DNA from: Leuctra nigra
Taxonomy: Eukaryota > Arthropoda > Insecta > Plecoptera > Leuctridae
NCBI GenBank assembly: GCA_934045905.1
Contig: OW203770.1
Location: forward strand, 4,278,001-4,342,000
Reading direction: 5' to 3'
DNA: 64,000 nt
The position numbers and the translations under genes are program-made. A model generated the notes under the pieces. That model saw only the letters and a program-made list of their open reading frames with translations, made no database searches and was not told the origin of the DNA. This document shows positions 1-12,900 of this stretch, one piece after another (position 1 is the first letter of the stretch; every line of letters starts with the position of its first letter).

Positions 1-3000
1 AAAACACGATTTTTCATGAATTTCTAGGTTTTTCCCATAAAAATTTCTTTTTAATATGCCTCAAAATTGCTCTAATATGATGTATGACCTTCAGAGAATA
101 TTTTCTAGGGGGCTTCGCTCCCGAACACTCTTTCATATCAATTTATATTTTTATGTCGTGAAAAAAAGTTTTGGGAACAAAAAGTGCCCAAAATACTAAA
201 ACGCTCTGCCGGACCAGGTTTTGGGGCATGCCCCCTCACCTTATTGTAGTGAAAAGGTGTGTAAAATTTAAAAAAAAAATGTAAAGAAAATGCTCCTCAG
301 AATGTCTCAAAAGTGATTTCAAAGTGTCAAAAAACCAAAAAATGCCCTGCGGTGCAAGGTGGGGGGCGCTCCCCCCACACCCCCCTTAAGCCGTGACGAT
401 TTTCTATCCTTGGACTGTACCCCCCTGTCATTAATCCTGCTGGCGCCCATGTTGCCCCCCCCCCCCCTAATGATTTCTCCTGCGCACGCCTATGGAAATC
501 CTACCTTAAGGGGAAGGACCGGCTGACTGCTCCTAGAGAATCAGCCCTTATTGCTATTGTAGGCGGTGTTTTTAAAGGTAAATAAGGCGGGATCAGATTT
601 GGCGACGAATTTGTTGTCATTACTGCGTGATTGGTCTAGCTGGGAACAATGTTTGATATGAATGTTTTCTTCCGACTTTAGTTCCCATGCAAAAAATGTA
701 AACAGAAGTGAGATCTGATACCCCGAGTATTGTTGTTATGATCGCTGGGTCCAGACTGGTTACCAACTCAAATGACATCATTGGCATCACTTTCACAACA
801 CGAACAAAATCATCGAGGATCAAGAATAATCACACGCAATAAAGTGTTCAACACTTATCTAATAGATTCAAAGATTGCAAATCCTTTTATTGATTTTTAA
901 CCATTATAACGGCGATATATGACACTGATCTTATTTCACCACCTGAGGGTATAATGCCATTGGAAAAATTTGTTTACGAATAGGTATAGGTAGTCTCATT
1001 TCTCTCTGGGTTCTTTACTAAGAGAATAATATTATCGCAATCAGAGCAAGAAAATCATTTTAGTTTTTGTGCATGTGGTTCTTGTAGTAGAATGTAGACA
1101 CTGTCTACTGTCTACTTCTTGTAAGTAGAGAGTAGAAAATACGAAAAATAATGAAATAAAGTAATAAAAATACACATGAATATTTCCAGCCTTTTCTCCG
1201 GACTATATAAGTGGTATGTTGTGAAATTTATAAATCAATGAATTAGAAAATTTTGAAATAATATCATATATTATTTCATTGCTCAAAACTAGTAGAAAAA
1301 ATCAACAAAAAGTCATTTTTTTTTTTAAATGTAATGGTTGGAGTAATGATAACGGTCAATACAACAATTAAATAATTATTCGCCGTTTGTCTGACAAATC
1401 ATTGCTATCGGTGACCTAAACCTGTGTTCGGGATTAACGTGTGAAATAACACGTACAATGTATAATTATCATTCAGTTGCTATGATACACATTGCAACCA
1501 AAAATATTTCTTTACCTTTATAACATACAGTTTTCAGTTATAAATAATAAAATAGTGCATACAGTAGAGACACACATTGATGTGCTCTTAGCGAGCGTCG
1601 AAATTCATCTGTTATTCTGCACTTGTAATTGTAGACGGGAAAACTGTTCGACATTGTTGTCACAATGAGAATAAATACACATCGTGACATAACCTTGCCG
1701 AGATTGACTCAAGAATAATAGATAGCCCGAGATGCTACTATTTACAGTGAATTATTATGGATGCTTAGAGAAGTGTTGCCGATTTCAACAGTTATTCAAT
1801 TAGCAAAAATATATTTATATCTTCAAAAAAACATACATATTAAAATTTAAATTTAAAAAATAGCATAAAAATTAATATTAAGTGAAGTCTTTATTAATAC
1901 AACAGCGAATTTTCTTATGATAAATTAAATTGTTGGGAAGATTTGTACATGGCTGTTTTTAATATCAACATTCTATGTTTCTGAAAATTTTCACTTACAT
2001 TTTATCAACTTACAATGAAAATTTAATTTTAGGCCATTTCCAACATTTTAGACGGTATACACTTTACGATAGATAGATTTTTATAAATTAGGTAAGATGA
2101 TTTAGACAACTCTAAGGTCCGTCTGTCTCCAGTCGTCGTTGATTGTGTAAATGCCGGGGAAACTGATGATTATTGTTGACATACAAACTCTCGCTATCAG
2201 TGCACTATTTATATTTCCATGCTGTCTCTTAGGACCCTCCCATCATCCCCTTCCACACCGTTACTGGAACTCCCAGAATGTTTACTTGCAACTTCAGTCG
2301 GTTTCAGTGCCCCTGGTTTTATGCAAAACTCATTACATTGATGGTGTGAGAAAGCAAATTGTGCCTCTACCGATCAAGTTAGAAAAAAAGTTTCAAGAGC
2401 AAAGTTGCTTGAAATTAAATCTAGTTTAAGCGTCGTTGAACCAATTTTTAAAATTATTAGTTTTATTTACTCAATAATTACGCAACATATAACTACTTAT
2501 AACTTTAAGGTGATTAAAAATTTCAAATAAGTGGTCAACGCTGCATAATCTGCAATTCATTCTCCACAACTTTGTCGCTTTAACATCTAGTCTATCTTCA
2601 ACGAGACGGGACGATAACTGCTTTCCAGCCGAGGTCCTCATTCAGAGGCTCTTCCTTCCCCTTAAATCTATAATAATGAGGAGAAAGCGGTGAAAGACAA
2701 AGAGTTCCATCCTTATCTCATGTTTATGACAAATCACAAGCACAGGATATCTCTTATCTTTAGTCCGAAGCTCCTGCAATTATGTTTTGGATTATCAGGC
2801 TAAATATAGAAAGTGAATATTCATCGGGTGAAGTGCTACTCCAAAATCTGAAAACCGTCTGATTTTTAGTCTTTGGACTAAAAATTAACTTTGAAGGACG
2901 GTCATCCAGTCGCAAAACATAGAAATGTTTCACCAGCGAGGCAATGGTTCAGGGAGAATCGCTCTGGACATGAGATCCTTGGGTTCGATTCCAATGAGGG

Positions 3001-3226
3001 TCTTTCGTGATTTCTCTCAGTGCCATGGCAAATGATGAGAAGGTTCTCTACTCATAGGCCAAACCAACTCTGTCCCACTGTTATGCTTCATCTCTTCTTA
3101 TACCATCATCATAATCATTTATTATGCCATTCTCTAGTTATTTTCCTATAACTAAAGTCTACTCGAGTGGAAGGGGGGGGGGGGGGGGGGGGGGGGGGGG
3201 GAAATAATCCTCAATTAGCGCTGCCG
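1..3226. other. AT-rich intergenic DNA with repeat fragments, no gene recognised
   Basis: The first 480 bp contain fragments of a dispersed repeat recognisable by 'GCCCTGCGG' and 'GGGGGCGCTCCCCC' motifs, also seen near 19.5-19.7, 26.8 and 41.7-41.95 kb. A tRNA-like SINE remnant with a B-box-like GGTTCGATTCC lies near 2935-3005, and a poly(G) tract of about 29 bp near 3174. A 92-codon frame at 2151-2429 starts with a hydrophobic stretch but resembles nothing I know and has no splice or promoter support. Confidence 0.5.
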
Positions 3227-3702
3227 TTTTTCAAAATTGAGAGAGAACAATTGTTTCATAAATGGGTGTAACTTTGATAGAATGTTCACATGATCAGTCA
3301 AATTGTATATTTTAGGTCACTTTTTCATTTTTGCTTCTTTTCTTGTTAATACGGCGCCGGTTATTCTACAAAATCTCAAAAACTATAAAATTTCCGATAG
3401 GTACGAATGGAGACCATACCCGTCAACCAATTAATCTAAAATTTTAATCATGATTAGATAAAAGTCAATAAAAGTCAAACTTAGGGTTATCGCTTGGTAC
3501 ATTTTTTTAAATTTTATTTTATACGGCACCCATTGAGACAAGAAAATAGAAAATTTTAAACAAAAATCAACTAATTATTACTAAATAACGAAGAAAAAAA
3601 TTATAAATGTACCAAGGGATAACCCTCAGTTTGTCTTTAATCTAATCATGATTAAAACTTCAAATAATTTCGTCAACCCATTTTGTCTCCAATCGCGACA
3701 AA
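3227..3702 (+). mobile_element. MITE family A, copy 1
   Basis: Shares long segments with the copies near 40.14-40.61 and 62.45-62.99 kb: 'GGGTGTAACTTTGATAG', 'CCGTCAACCAATT', 'TTAGGGTTATC', 'AATCATGATTAAA' and 'CATTTTGTCTCCAATCG'. The two halves are partly inverted relative to each other, typical of a foldback MITE. It ends about 38 bp before the RING exon. Confidence 0.7.
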
Positions 3703-3739
3703 ATCAATCCAAAGAGTCAGAGCTATCTCCTTGTTCCAG

Positions 3740-3986
3740 CTACCAGCCCGCCCCGCCAGGCGCCGCCTCCACCGCGCCTGCGTACGACCAGCAACGCAAC
3801 GACGACCTGAAGCGCAAGCTGGAGTGTCCGGTGTGCTTCAACACCTGCATGCCGCCCATCTACATGTGTCTGAACGGTCACAACGTCTGTTCCAAGTGCA
3901 GTGAGCAAGTGACGGAGTGTTCGGTCTGTAGAGCACCGGGCAGACCCACGGTGCGCAACCTGTTCGCCGAGGACATCTGTGGCCAG
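3740..3986 (+). CDS. SIAH-like exon with RING finger
   Basis: The acceptor is CTTGTTCCAG just before the exon and the donor is CAG/GTACAC. It encodes a Pro/Ala-rich lead-in (YQPAPPGAASTAP), then the complete C3HC4 RING with CPVC at the start, GHNVCSKC in the middle and CSVC at the end, followed by the SIAH-typical linker (VRNLFAEDICGQ, compare IRNLAMEKV in SIAH proteins). The reading frame is open upstream of the acceptor as well, but that stretch belongs to an AT-rich MITE and I exclude it. Confidence 0.85.
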
Positions 3987-6900
3987 GTACACTCAACATG
4001 CTCTCATATGCACTGCAGGGACACAGTGGGGTCAGGTCGAACCAGGGCTGCTTTTTGGGAAACGGGCAGGGTACGCTCTGCCATCTTTTTCAAAATCCAT
4101 TAAATTCATCCATGGGTTAAGATTTTTTCTTAAAAAATGCAAATAAATTGCATCTTAACTTTTGTTAAAATATATAATTTTAAAATCTATGATGTCGTGG
4201 ACGTTTTCGGAACCATCGGGTGATTGCATGGCAGTGGTGACGGTTTGTTCCGATGAAAGTGCTGGTGGCCCTGATAAGGGCCGTTCGCGAAGTTTCGAAG
4301 GTGTTACTACCTTCATCTTACACCTTTGAAACGTCGAGAACGGCCCTTATCAGGGCCACCAGCACTTTCATCGGAACAAACCGTAACCACTGCCACGTTT
4401 AAAATCTATTTTCAAACTCGGTTCCGAATGAGTAAAACATAACTAAAAATAGTGATTTTTTCAAAAAATTCCCGCCGGGATCAAATTGGGGGGTTGTGAA
4501 CACTACGGATTTTGTTATTTTTCGTCGCCCTGGCACTTATTTGAACCCCTGCCCTCACTCTGGGACTCTCAGAAGTCAGCATGCTAAGTCCCTTTCAGAG
4601 GCTTCGTAGATTTGGAGTGGAAATTAATGTATTTATTTTTAAATTTACGTAAATGAATTACCAAGAAAGCAATCACTAAAGATATATACAAGAATTGACA
4701 GTTCTAAATGGTGTAAACTAGGAAAACACTCATGAACCAATTCGCACTGCATGAGATTTAATGTGTGTCAAATAATATGACCAACAGGAATTCCGTACCA
4801 AACGTACAGAAACATACACATCCATATTGAATTGAAATATGAACCACTCAATCAACATAATCTATTGAAACTTAAGAATATCAATCTATACACTTTGGTA
4901 CAAAAAGCAAATCAGATTCAGTTGCAGTGGAAAACATTCATTTCGATACTTCATTTCTGACATTTATTAAAACTGTCAATAAGTGCATTTTTTTTTGTCT
5001 GGGGCTTAACGTCGCACTGTTCTGCAGCGAGGCTAATGGCGACGGATGCATGATTATGAGGATGATTGGGAGATGATGGTGAAGAGTAGGTTAGGATGGA
5101 AGGTGGAAGGAGGCGGTCGTGGCCTATTAGTAGGGTACCTTCCCAGCATTTGCCTATCGACTGAGGGAAAACCACGAAAAAACCCCAGTCAGGAAAGACG
5201 GCCGCGGGAATCGAACCCGGGCCTCCGGAATACAAGCTCAGAGCGTTAACCACTCACCCAACCTGTACCGTGCATGTTCGTGCATGCAAGTGCATGTTCT
5301 TGACTGATTGGGCTGAAAATTAGTAAAATAAGAGACAGTGTTCGTCTAACGACCCCTTGCCCCCCCCCCCCCCCCCCCCCCCCACCGCCACCACCCCCGA
5401 GGACGCGCTTGGTTTTACCTAGGAAGGTGCTGGTTGGGATACGCAACTCCATGACGTCACCCACGTTAACTGAAGCAGTAGGCATTTTACAACGTGTGAA
5501 AGAGGGGCGACGGAAATGTCTTGTTTGGGTTTGCATCGTCAGGAAATACTGTAGAGATATGTGTGTTGCATCATTGTCTTCCTTATATTTCGGAGCATTG
5601 TCAGATAGTAATTTAATTCAAATATGTTGTGTGGGAAAAAAGTTTCGACAGTTTTAATAATTCGGGAAAAAGATGAAAATATTGAAACCAGAGCGAGCGG
5701 ACAAAATATCACTTAAGCACATTCTCAGCTGCGTCTCACATAGGCATCGTATTGATGTCTAAGATACACCATTTTTTGTCTCCCTAAAATATTAACGGAT
5801 GGTAAGATATATAATTTGTGACATTTTATTGAATGATTTGAGGTATTTTCATCTGTTATAAAAGCGCGGCATTCCCTTTGTTTCACACTTTGCAAACAAG
5901 ATTCCAATCCCCCCAGCCATCATCCTAGATTTCACACGTTCTTCATCTCATCCAGATCAAGCTGCCGTGCGGGAACCAGGACGAGGAGTGCAAGGGCATG
6001 TTCACGATGTCCGAGCTCAAGGATCATCTGCCCAAGTGCCACGAGCAGTTCCACTACCGCTGCCATCTGCCGGCGCAGCAGGAGGGCCCCTTGGGCGGAG
6101 TCCTCCAGAGCGCGTGGAAGCAGCAACCCGATGCCTACGCATTCAATATGAACAGTCTTGCCGCGCAGCTCAAGATCCCACCCAGGTAAAAGCAACGCCA
6201 ATCCTTGGGGACCGCTATGGAAACTGACGGATTGTGTCAAATTTTCCCAAAATACCTAAGTCTCCCCAAGGCTCATTATTTACTCCACTGTTATGCAACT
6301 TTGGGAGGTAGTTTATCTTTCAAAAGGGGTATTGTGCCTGAGAAACTAAAAGTATCTATTGTGCGTCCTGTTTTTAAAAAGGGAAACCACTTGGAATATA
6401 GCAACTACAGGCCTATTGCGATATTACCAGCGATTGAAAAGGTTATGGAGCGTTATGTAGAAGAAAAATTGTCACATTATTTGAAAACTTACAATATAAT
6501 AAATTCCGCGCAGTTTGGGTTTCAAAAGGGGAAAGGAACAGGGAATTTGTTATCATTATTTTCAGACTACATAAATAGCAAGATAAACAATAATATGCAC
6601 ATTTTAGTTATGTTTATTGACTTTACAAAGGCTTTTGACACTTTAGATCATAATAAGCTGATAGCGGCCTTGCAGAGAGTAGGGATAAGGGGACCTGTAT
6701 TGCAATGGTTTATGAGTTATCTTTTAGATAGGCATATAGTTGTTAAAATAGGTCAAAATTATAGTGTTAAAAATAAATATGTTACAGGTGTACCACAGGG
6801 ATCCATTTTGGGCCCTATATTATACCTCCTTTATGTTAATGATATCTTCAATAGCGTTCGTATGTGTAAAACGCTTATGTATGCTGATGATACAGCATTA

Positions 6901-9900
6901 ATATCAGTTCATAAATCTTTAGAGATGGCTCAGCTTTATCTTCAACGAGATTTTAATAATATAATCAAAGTGACACATGATAGGAAGTTAATAATAAACT
7001 GCTCAAAGACAAAAGTTATGCATATATGTTCGTCTGCCAACAGTAACAGAAACAGTTCCGTAAAAATAACGTTTCATTCCAATGATTGCTTGCACGCCCC
7101 GGATGAATACAATATGGATGAGTGTACAACTTGTGTAGATCAGATTGAGGTTGTACCTAATCATGTGTATCTGGGCATGGTTATTGATGACAGGTTTTCA
7201 TGGAAGCCTCATATTGATCGTTTATGTAAAAGATTGCGTTCGTGTGCCTTTCAAATATTTAATTTAAAAGATATCCTTCCTCTATATCTACTAAGAACAG
7301 TGTACTATGCTTTAGCTGAATCTGTAATATCTTATGGTATTCTTACTTATGGAAACGCATCAGACGTTCATTTAAAGAAAGTTGCAAATTTGCAGAGCAG
7401 AATTGTAAGGAGCATAACACTGGAGAGTGAGATTCTTCATGAAGGCATTAACACTCATTTTCAACAAGCCCAGATATTACCTTTTGAATATTTAAGACGT
7501 TATAGATTTGTATTACAATATTATTTTGATAATGATAATAAAGTGTGCTTAAAAAGAAATCGAGAGACAAGGGACGCTATTCAAAATTTAAATCAGTTTC
7601 AGGTGCCACTTTTTAATAATAAACATGGTAAGAGAACGCTAGCTTATGAAACTCCAATTATATTTAACAACATTCCGTTTAATATGAGACAATATACAAA
7701 GTTTAGTGAAGTAAAAGTAAATATTAAAAAACATTTTCTATCCTTGCTGCAATTATAGTTTGAAAGTTAAAAATATAACAAAATTTATCGATCTCTCATC
7801 TCTCTCGATCGCTGCGATCTCTCTCATTGTTGTGCTCTTGCACAACTTGCTCTTGTTGTTCAGTTCAATTCAATTTATTACATCTTGCAAATAATATTAT
7901 AGGTACTACCTTCTCTCTCTGTGCATTTTATTTGTATTTATATTTATATTTATTTATATGTAAATAAAGTGTATATCAATGTGTTAATTATATATGTGTT
8001 ATTTGCCACATTCAAGTCTCAATGGGGCTTTGTGGCTGCGACCAATTTTGTAATTATTTGTATTTGTATGTTATTTTTGTAAAATAAAAAAAAAAAAAAA
8101 AAAAAAGTTTTGATACACATTGTCTTGGAATACTATTGAGAAATTTTTATAAATACGTGAAAATAAAAAAAAATATTTTCAAATTTTTCACTGAAATATG
8201 AGAAATTTCTTAAATTGTCTCAATAGAATTCCGAGATAATGGGTATCAAAACTACGTCCCAAAGTTGCATAACAGTGGAGTAAATAATGAGCCTTGGGGA
8301 GACTTAGGTATTTTGGGAAAATTTGACACAATACGTCAAACACATTATAACATTCCAAAATTCCTAGACCATTCTCAAACTTGGGTTTGATTGTAAGAAC
8401 CATTCAACCAACTTAGGTAAACGCTCAGTGTAACGCGTTGATGAGCGAGCTGCATCCGATTTGATATGCGTTTGCAAGTACCAGAGCTGCTCTACAGGCC
8501 TTGGAACTGACGCAACAAGAAGGCAGGGAAAATGTAGTATGCATTTTTCAAATATTTCAAGATTATGGAATATAATGGCATTAAAATTACAATAACTTTT
8601 GAAAAACCAGATTAGTCATCAAATTGGCAAAAATACTTAAAATGTTGGTCACAATGACCATGCGAAGTTTTAAGTTAATCGGTCAATTCGTTCTTTTATT
8701 TCAAAAATCACTGTATCAATCACAGGATTCTCTTGAAAAACGTTACAGAAACCTCATGGATTATATAAGTGCGTGTGAAAACTTTCAGAACGATTGGTTG
8801 AACGGTTTGTTGACCCGGTCAGGGAACACAAACACATTACAGAAAAAGTGCCATAAGAGTACTGGCAGTACTGGCCATGGTGACGCTCGCTACGCTCGTT
8901 CAATAACTACATCTCCTTTAAAAAATACGGTCGTTGTTGAACAAAGTTTATAATATTATACCATTCTTGTGATACAGAGGATACGTAAACTTGGCGACCT
9001 ACGTGTGCAGGTAATCGGACACTTTACCGACGGACACATTACCGAAAAACAGGGGGGAACACTTTACCGACGGACAGATTACCGAAATTTATCCGGACAC
9101 TTTACCGATTTTTTTTTTCACATTTTCCACAAATATTTTTTTCAAAATTTTAAAAAAAATTATAAAATTTCTACAAATATTTTTTTCAAACTTTCAAATA
9201 TTTTTTTCCAAAATTTATCATCATTAGATAATGAAATTTCGCGTTTTATGGTGTAATGAAAATTTCGGGTTTCGTGTTTAGCTTTCTTTTAGTTTTTTTT
9301 AATCTTAAAAAAATTTTAAAATTGTATAAAACTTTGGCAATACTTTGAAGAAAAAAATTGTTACAATTTTATAAAATTTTGTCAAAATTTCGGAAAAAAT
9401 ATTTGTAAAGATTTTATAAAATTTTGTAAAAATTGTGGAAAAAATATTTGTGAAAATTTTATAAAATTTTGTCAAGATTTTGGAAAAAATATTTGTGGAA
9501 AATGTGAAAAACAAAGTCGGTAGTGTCCGGGTAGATTTCGGTAATCTGTCCGTCGGTAAAGTGTCCCCCCCTGTTTTTCGGTAATGTGTCCGTCAGTAAA
9601 ATACCCTAGCACCACGTGTGCAATATGTCTTCAGGTTCCTCCACGGAGTCCTTCAGAACACGTCCGTGGCGCCTTGCGAGTGGATCGGCAACCGCTTCGA
9701 CCTGCTGAAACATGTCGAGACATGTCACAAAGAGTGGCTGACGCGGGGCTACATCGCGGACATGTCCATGCTTGTCCATGACGTCACTAGCTACCAGGCG
9801 GGTGAGTTGTTCATCATACTCACTATTACACCCTGACGGCTGTCACCTTAGAGCGGGTTGTGTTAGCCAATGGGCTTGTTCACGCAAAGCTCAGCATAGA

Positions 9901-12900
9901 TGGCGCAACTATGTTACGTGCTTTAATCCGACTTTAGGCCGAGATGGGTAACAAAATGACGTCATTTCCGGCTTTGATTTCCGGTACAAATAATTACGGC
10001 ACAGAGTGTTTACATTATTAAAAATGACCCAAAAATTAACAGAAATAACAAAAAAAAAACTAAAATGTACATAGTACAAAGATGTAGCCTGAAGTCGTAT
10101 CTTGTTTTCATGTGAAAACTATTTACTGGGCAGAGATTAGAACGCGGCAAGATGACGAAAATTTGAAAATATGGAATTTATGTTGGGTCAATGATGACAT
10201 TTCGTTTTACAAAGATATTATGCACGTAGGACACTGTAATTTACATTTTTAAATGTATTTGAGATTACAACAGACTTCCAAAGACTATCAATACATAAAT
10301 TGGTCATTTAAACTCTTTAAAACTCATTTTAGTTACTACCAAAGATGTTACCCAACCGCTGGCGCCATCCCATGTACATTTTGGTTACTAAGAAAAATGT
10401 TACTTATCTCGGCCCAACGAAGCTGCCCAAGCTAATCCGATGCTAGCGATCCTGGTGAGAGCAAATGGCAGTGAACAAGCCCATTACCGCGGCTATGTGT
10501 AATGGTTTCCTATGACGGACAGGCCAGTGGTGAGGTTTAGACCGTGTCATACTCCCATTTTGTGCTACAAATTAATTGAGGAAACTTGTATCATACTGTT
10601 CTTAATATGAAATAACTTCTATTCACTTTCACACCTCTTAATTTGTGCAATTTGAGTAGTAGTGAGAGTATTGACTTAAGGTGGCTGGATCGATCGATAT
10701 CATAGTCTCAGACCTTCATAATTTTGTGTGTACTTATTGATAACCATGCCATACACAATGGCAGTGGCGCGATCACTCGATATGTCTTTTGAGAATGATC
10801 AAAACCTTAACATGGGAGGAATAGGAAAATCATTTCGAATTTAGTTAATACCTTTTAATATAGCACACGTTGGTATGTTTTCAATTTTTTCCCTGATAGT
10901 ATGTTCATATGTCTACCAGAAAAATAGGTTTTTTGTTAAAATCTAACGATACAAAAAGATAAGAACTCCATTTTAGCTTAAAAATGACACGATTTTACTT
11001 GGCTGCCATAAGATAGCATGGGGAAGAAAACTCATATTATCTCAGAAACTAGACACGAGAAGTGTATAATTTTTTCAGGGATTGTGTATGGCATGGTTAT
11101 CAATAAGTACACACAACATTATGAAGACCTGAGACTATGATATCGATCGATCCAGCCACCTTAATGGTAAATCGTATTTTGGACAGATGGTTTTCCAACT
11201 TCGCTCGCACTTAAGGAGTACCAAACCCACTGGCATACGCACTGGCCTTTTCGTCGCAATGGGAAGGATTTTCATTATAATACGAACACTAGGGAAATGT
11301 CAGCGTAACGCATTGATAAGCGAGCATTCGTAATGCATGGAAAGTAATATGCGTGTGAAAGTTGCTGCTCAATATTAAACCTTGGAAGCGATTGCAAGAC
11401 AAAATGAGTCAAGAAGTTGTGATATATTTTTTTATTAATTGGAAAATATTTCAAAACAAGTATAAAATGCCCGTAAACAATAGGAGGTTTACACACGAAA
11501 TAACAAGGGGTCTGGGGAAAAGGGTGTTTGGGAAAGATCAGGAAGGACTCCCTAAGTAGACGAAAGTAAATGTGGCCCATTTTATGCGTTTTCGACAATA
11601 ACATGTAGATTTTTTAGTCAGCTTAAGAGTCGACAGGACTCGCAGAAAATTTCGATTTCGATGAAAAAAAAATCCAAAAAATGCATGAAAATGCATTAGC
11701 TCTGGGTTGTACGTGACATTTGTGACATTTAATCGTGTGTTGCATGTTGCGTATACTGCTGTGAAGTACGTTAATTCAAATATTGAAAACCACAAAAAAC
11801 CATAAAAAGTCGGCCCCTACTTTTTTCTTAACGGCTTGACCGATTGTTTTCAAAATTTAACAGCATAGAGATAAAGAGTAAATCTGTGTCTCTAGTGATC
11901 GAAAAAAATTATAAAAAATGTTTTTTCTTGCTTTGAGGAAGTGCTAACATGGGCAATATATGAGTCATTTTGGCCCCTCTGCCCTAAAATAACTAAACAA
12001 AAAATAAAACTTTGGGGCCACTAGAGACACAGATCTACTCTTTATCTATCACCTGTGAAAATTTGAAGACAATCGGTAAAGCCGTTTAGAAAAAAGTAGG
12101 GACCGCCTTTTTGTGCTTCATCAAACATGGATTTTATCAAGTATCGTAGACTCTTAAGTGCATTTCTTCACAATTAGGTATGAGAATTTGATTAAATATA
12201 TATGTTTTTGTTTCTTTCCGGCAGCAATTCACCCCCAACCTAAAATGATACCCGGCGCAATTCCCCACCAACCTAAAATGATACCCGGAGCAAAAATGAT
12301 ACCCGGCGCAATTCCCCACCAACCTAAAATGATACCCGGAGCCCGGAGCCACACAACAGTTCCCCCGGGGGAATTGAAGACTAGCGATGGGCGGCCAGGT
12401 ATGTAATAGTATCTAGAAGTGTGCAACGCCCATTGCATGATACACAATCACTATGGATTCATTCTAGGGGTGTGCGAATAGTGATTTTTGACTTCGAATA
12501 CGAATATCGAATAATTGACAAAAACATTTCGAATATCGAATCGAATATCGAATAGTTGGAACTAGAGAGCCTATATAGTTGGAACCTACATTAAAATACA
12601 TAATATTACCTACTGATTATTATGTAATATGCCAGGATTATATTGTTGTCATTAATCATCACAAAAAATGAAATTAACAGGACCAAATGGAGTATGAGGA
12701 AGGTCTACCCGGAGGAACAATAACCTACAAATAATATCCCTCGAAATCAAAATGGCTGCCATGACAATTTTCGGTTGAAGTTTTAGACTTTGCAGCAGTT
12801 GGCAGCATTGAAAAACACTCCCATATGAGAAATGGCGGGATTATTTTGAATTAAAAGACATGAACTATTCGAAAATTTTCGAATATTCGAATTTTCGAAG

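Larger units (their letters stand above)
6225..8341. mobile_element. Palindromic MITE split by a non-LTR retrotransposon
   Basis: Arms at 6225-6308 and 8253-8341 are inverted copies ('CCCAAAATACCTAAGTCTCC', 'ACTCCACTGTTATGCAACTT'). A second inverted pair (8107-8150 and 8206-8252, 'TTTTGATAC...') forms the centre. Removing the retroelement rejoins the left arm ('GGTAGT') to 'TTTTGATAC', which is how the right arm reads in complement. It begins about 40 bp after the SIAH-like second exon. Confidence 0.8.

Noticed and set aside
4267..4357. A histone gene at the stem-loop
   Set aside because: No histone coding sequence in any frame nearby; only the 3' stem-loop-like motifs are present, in a foldback.
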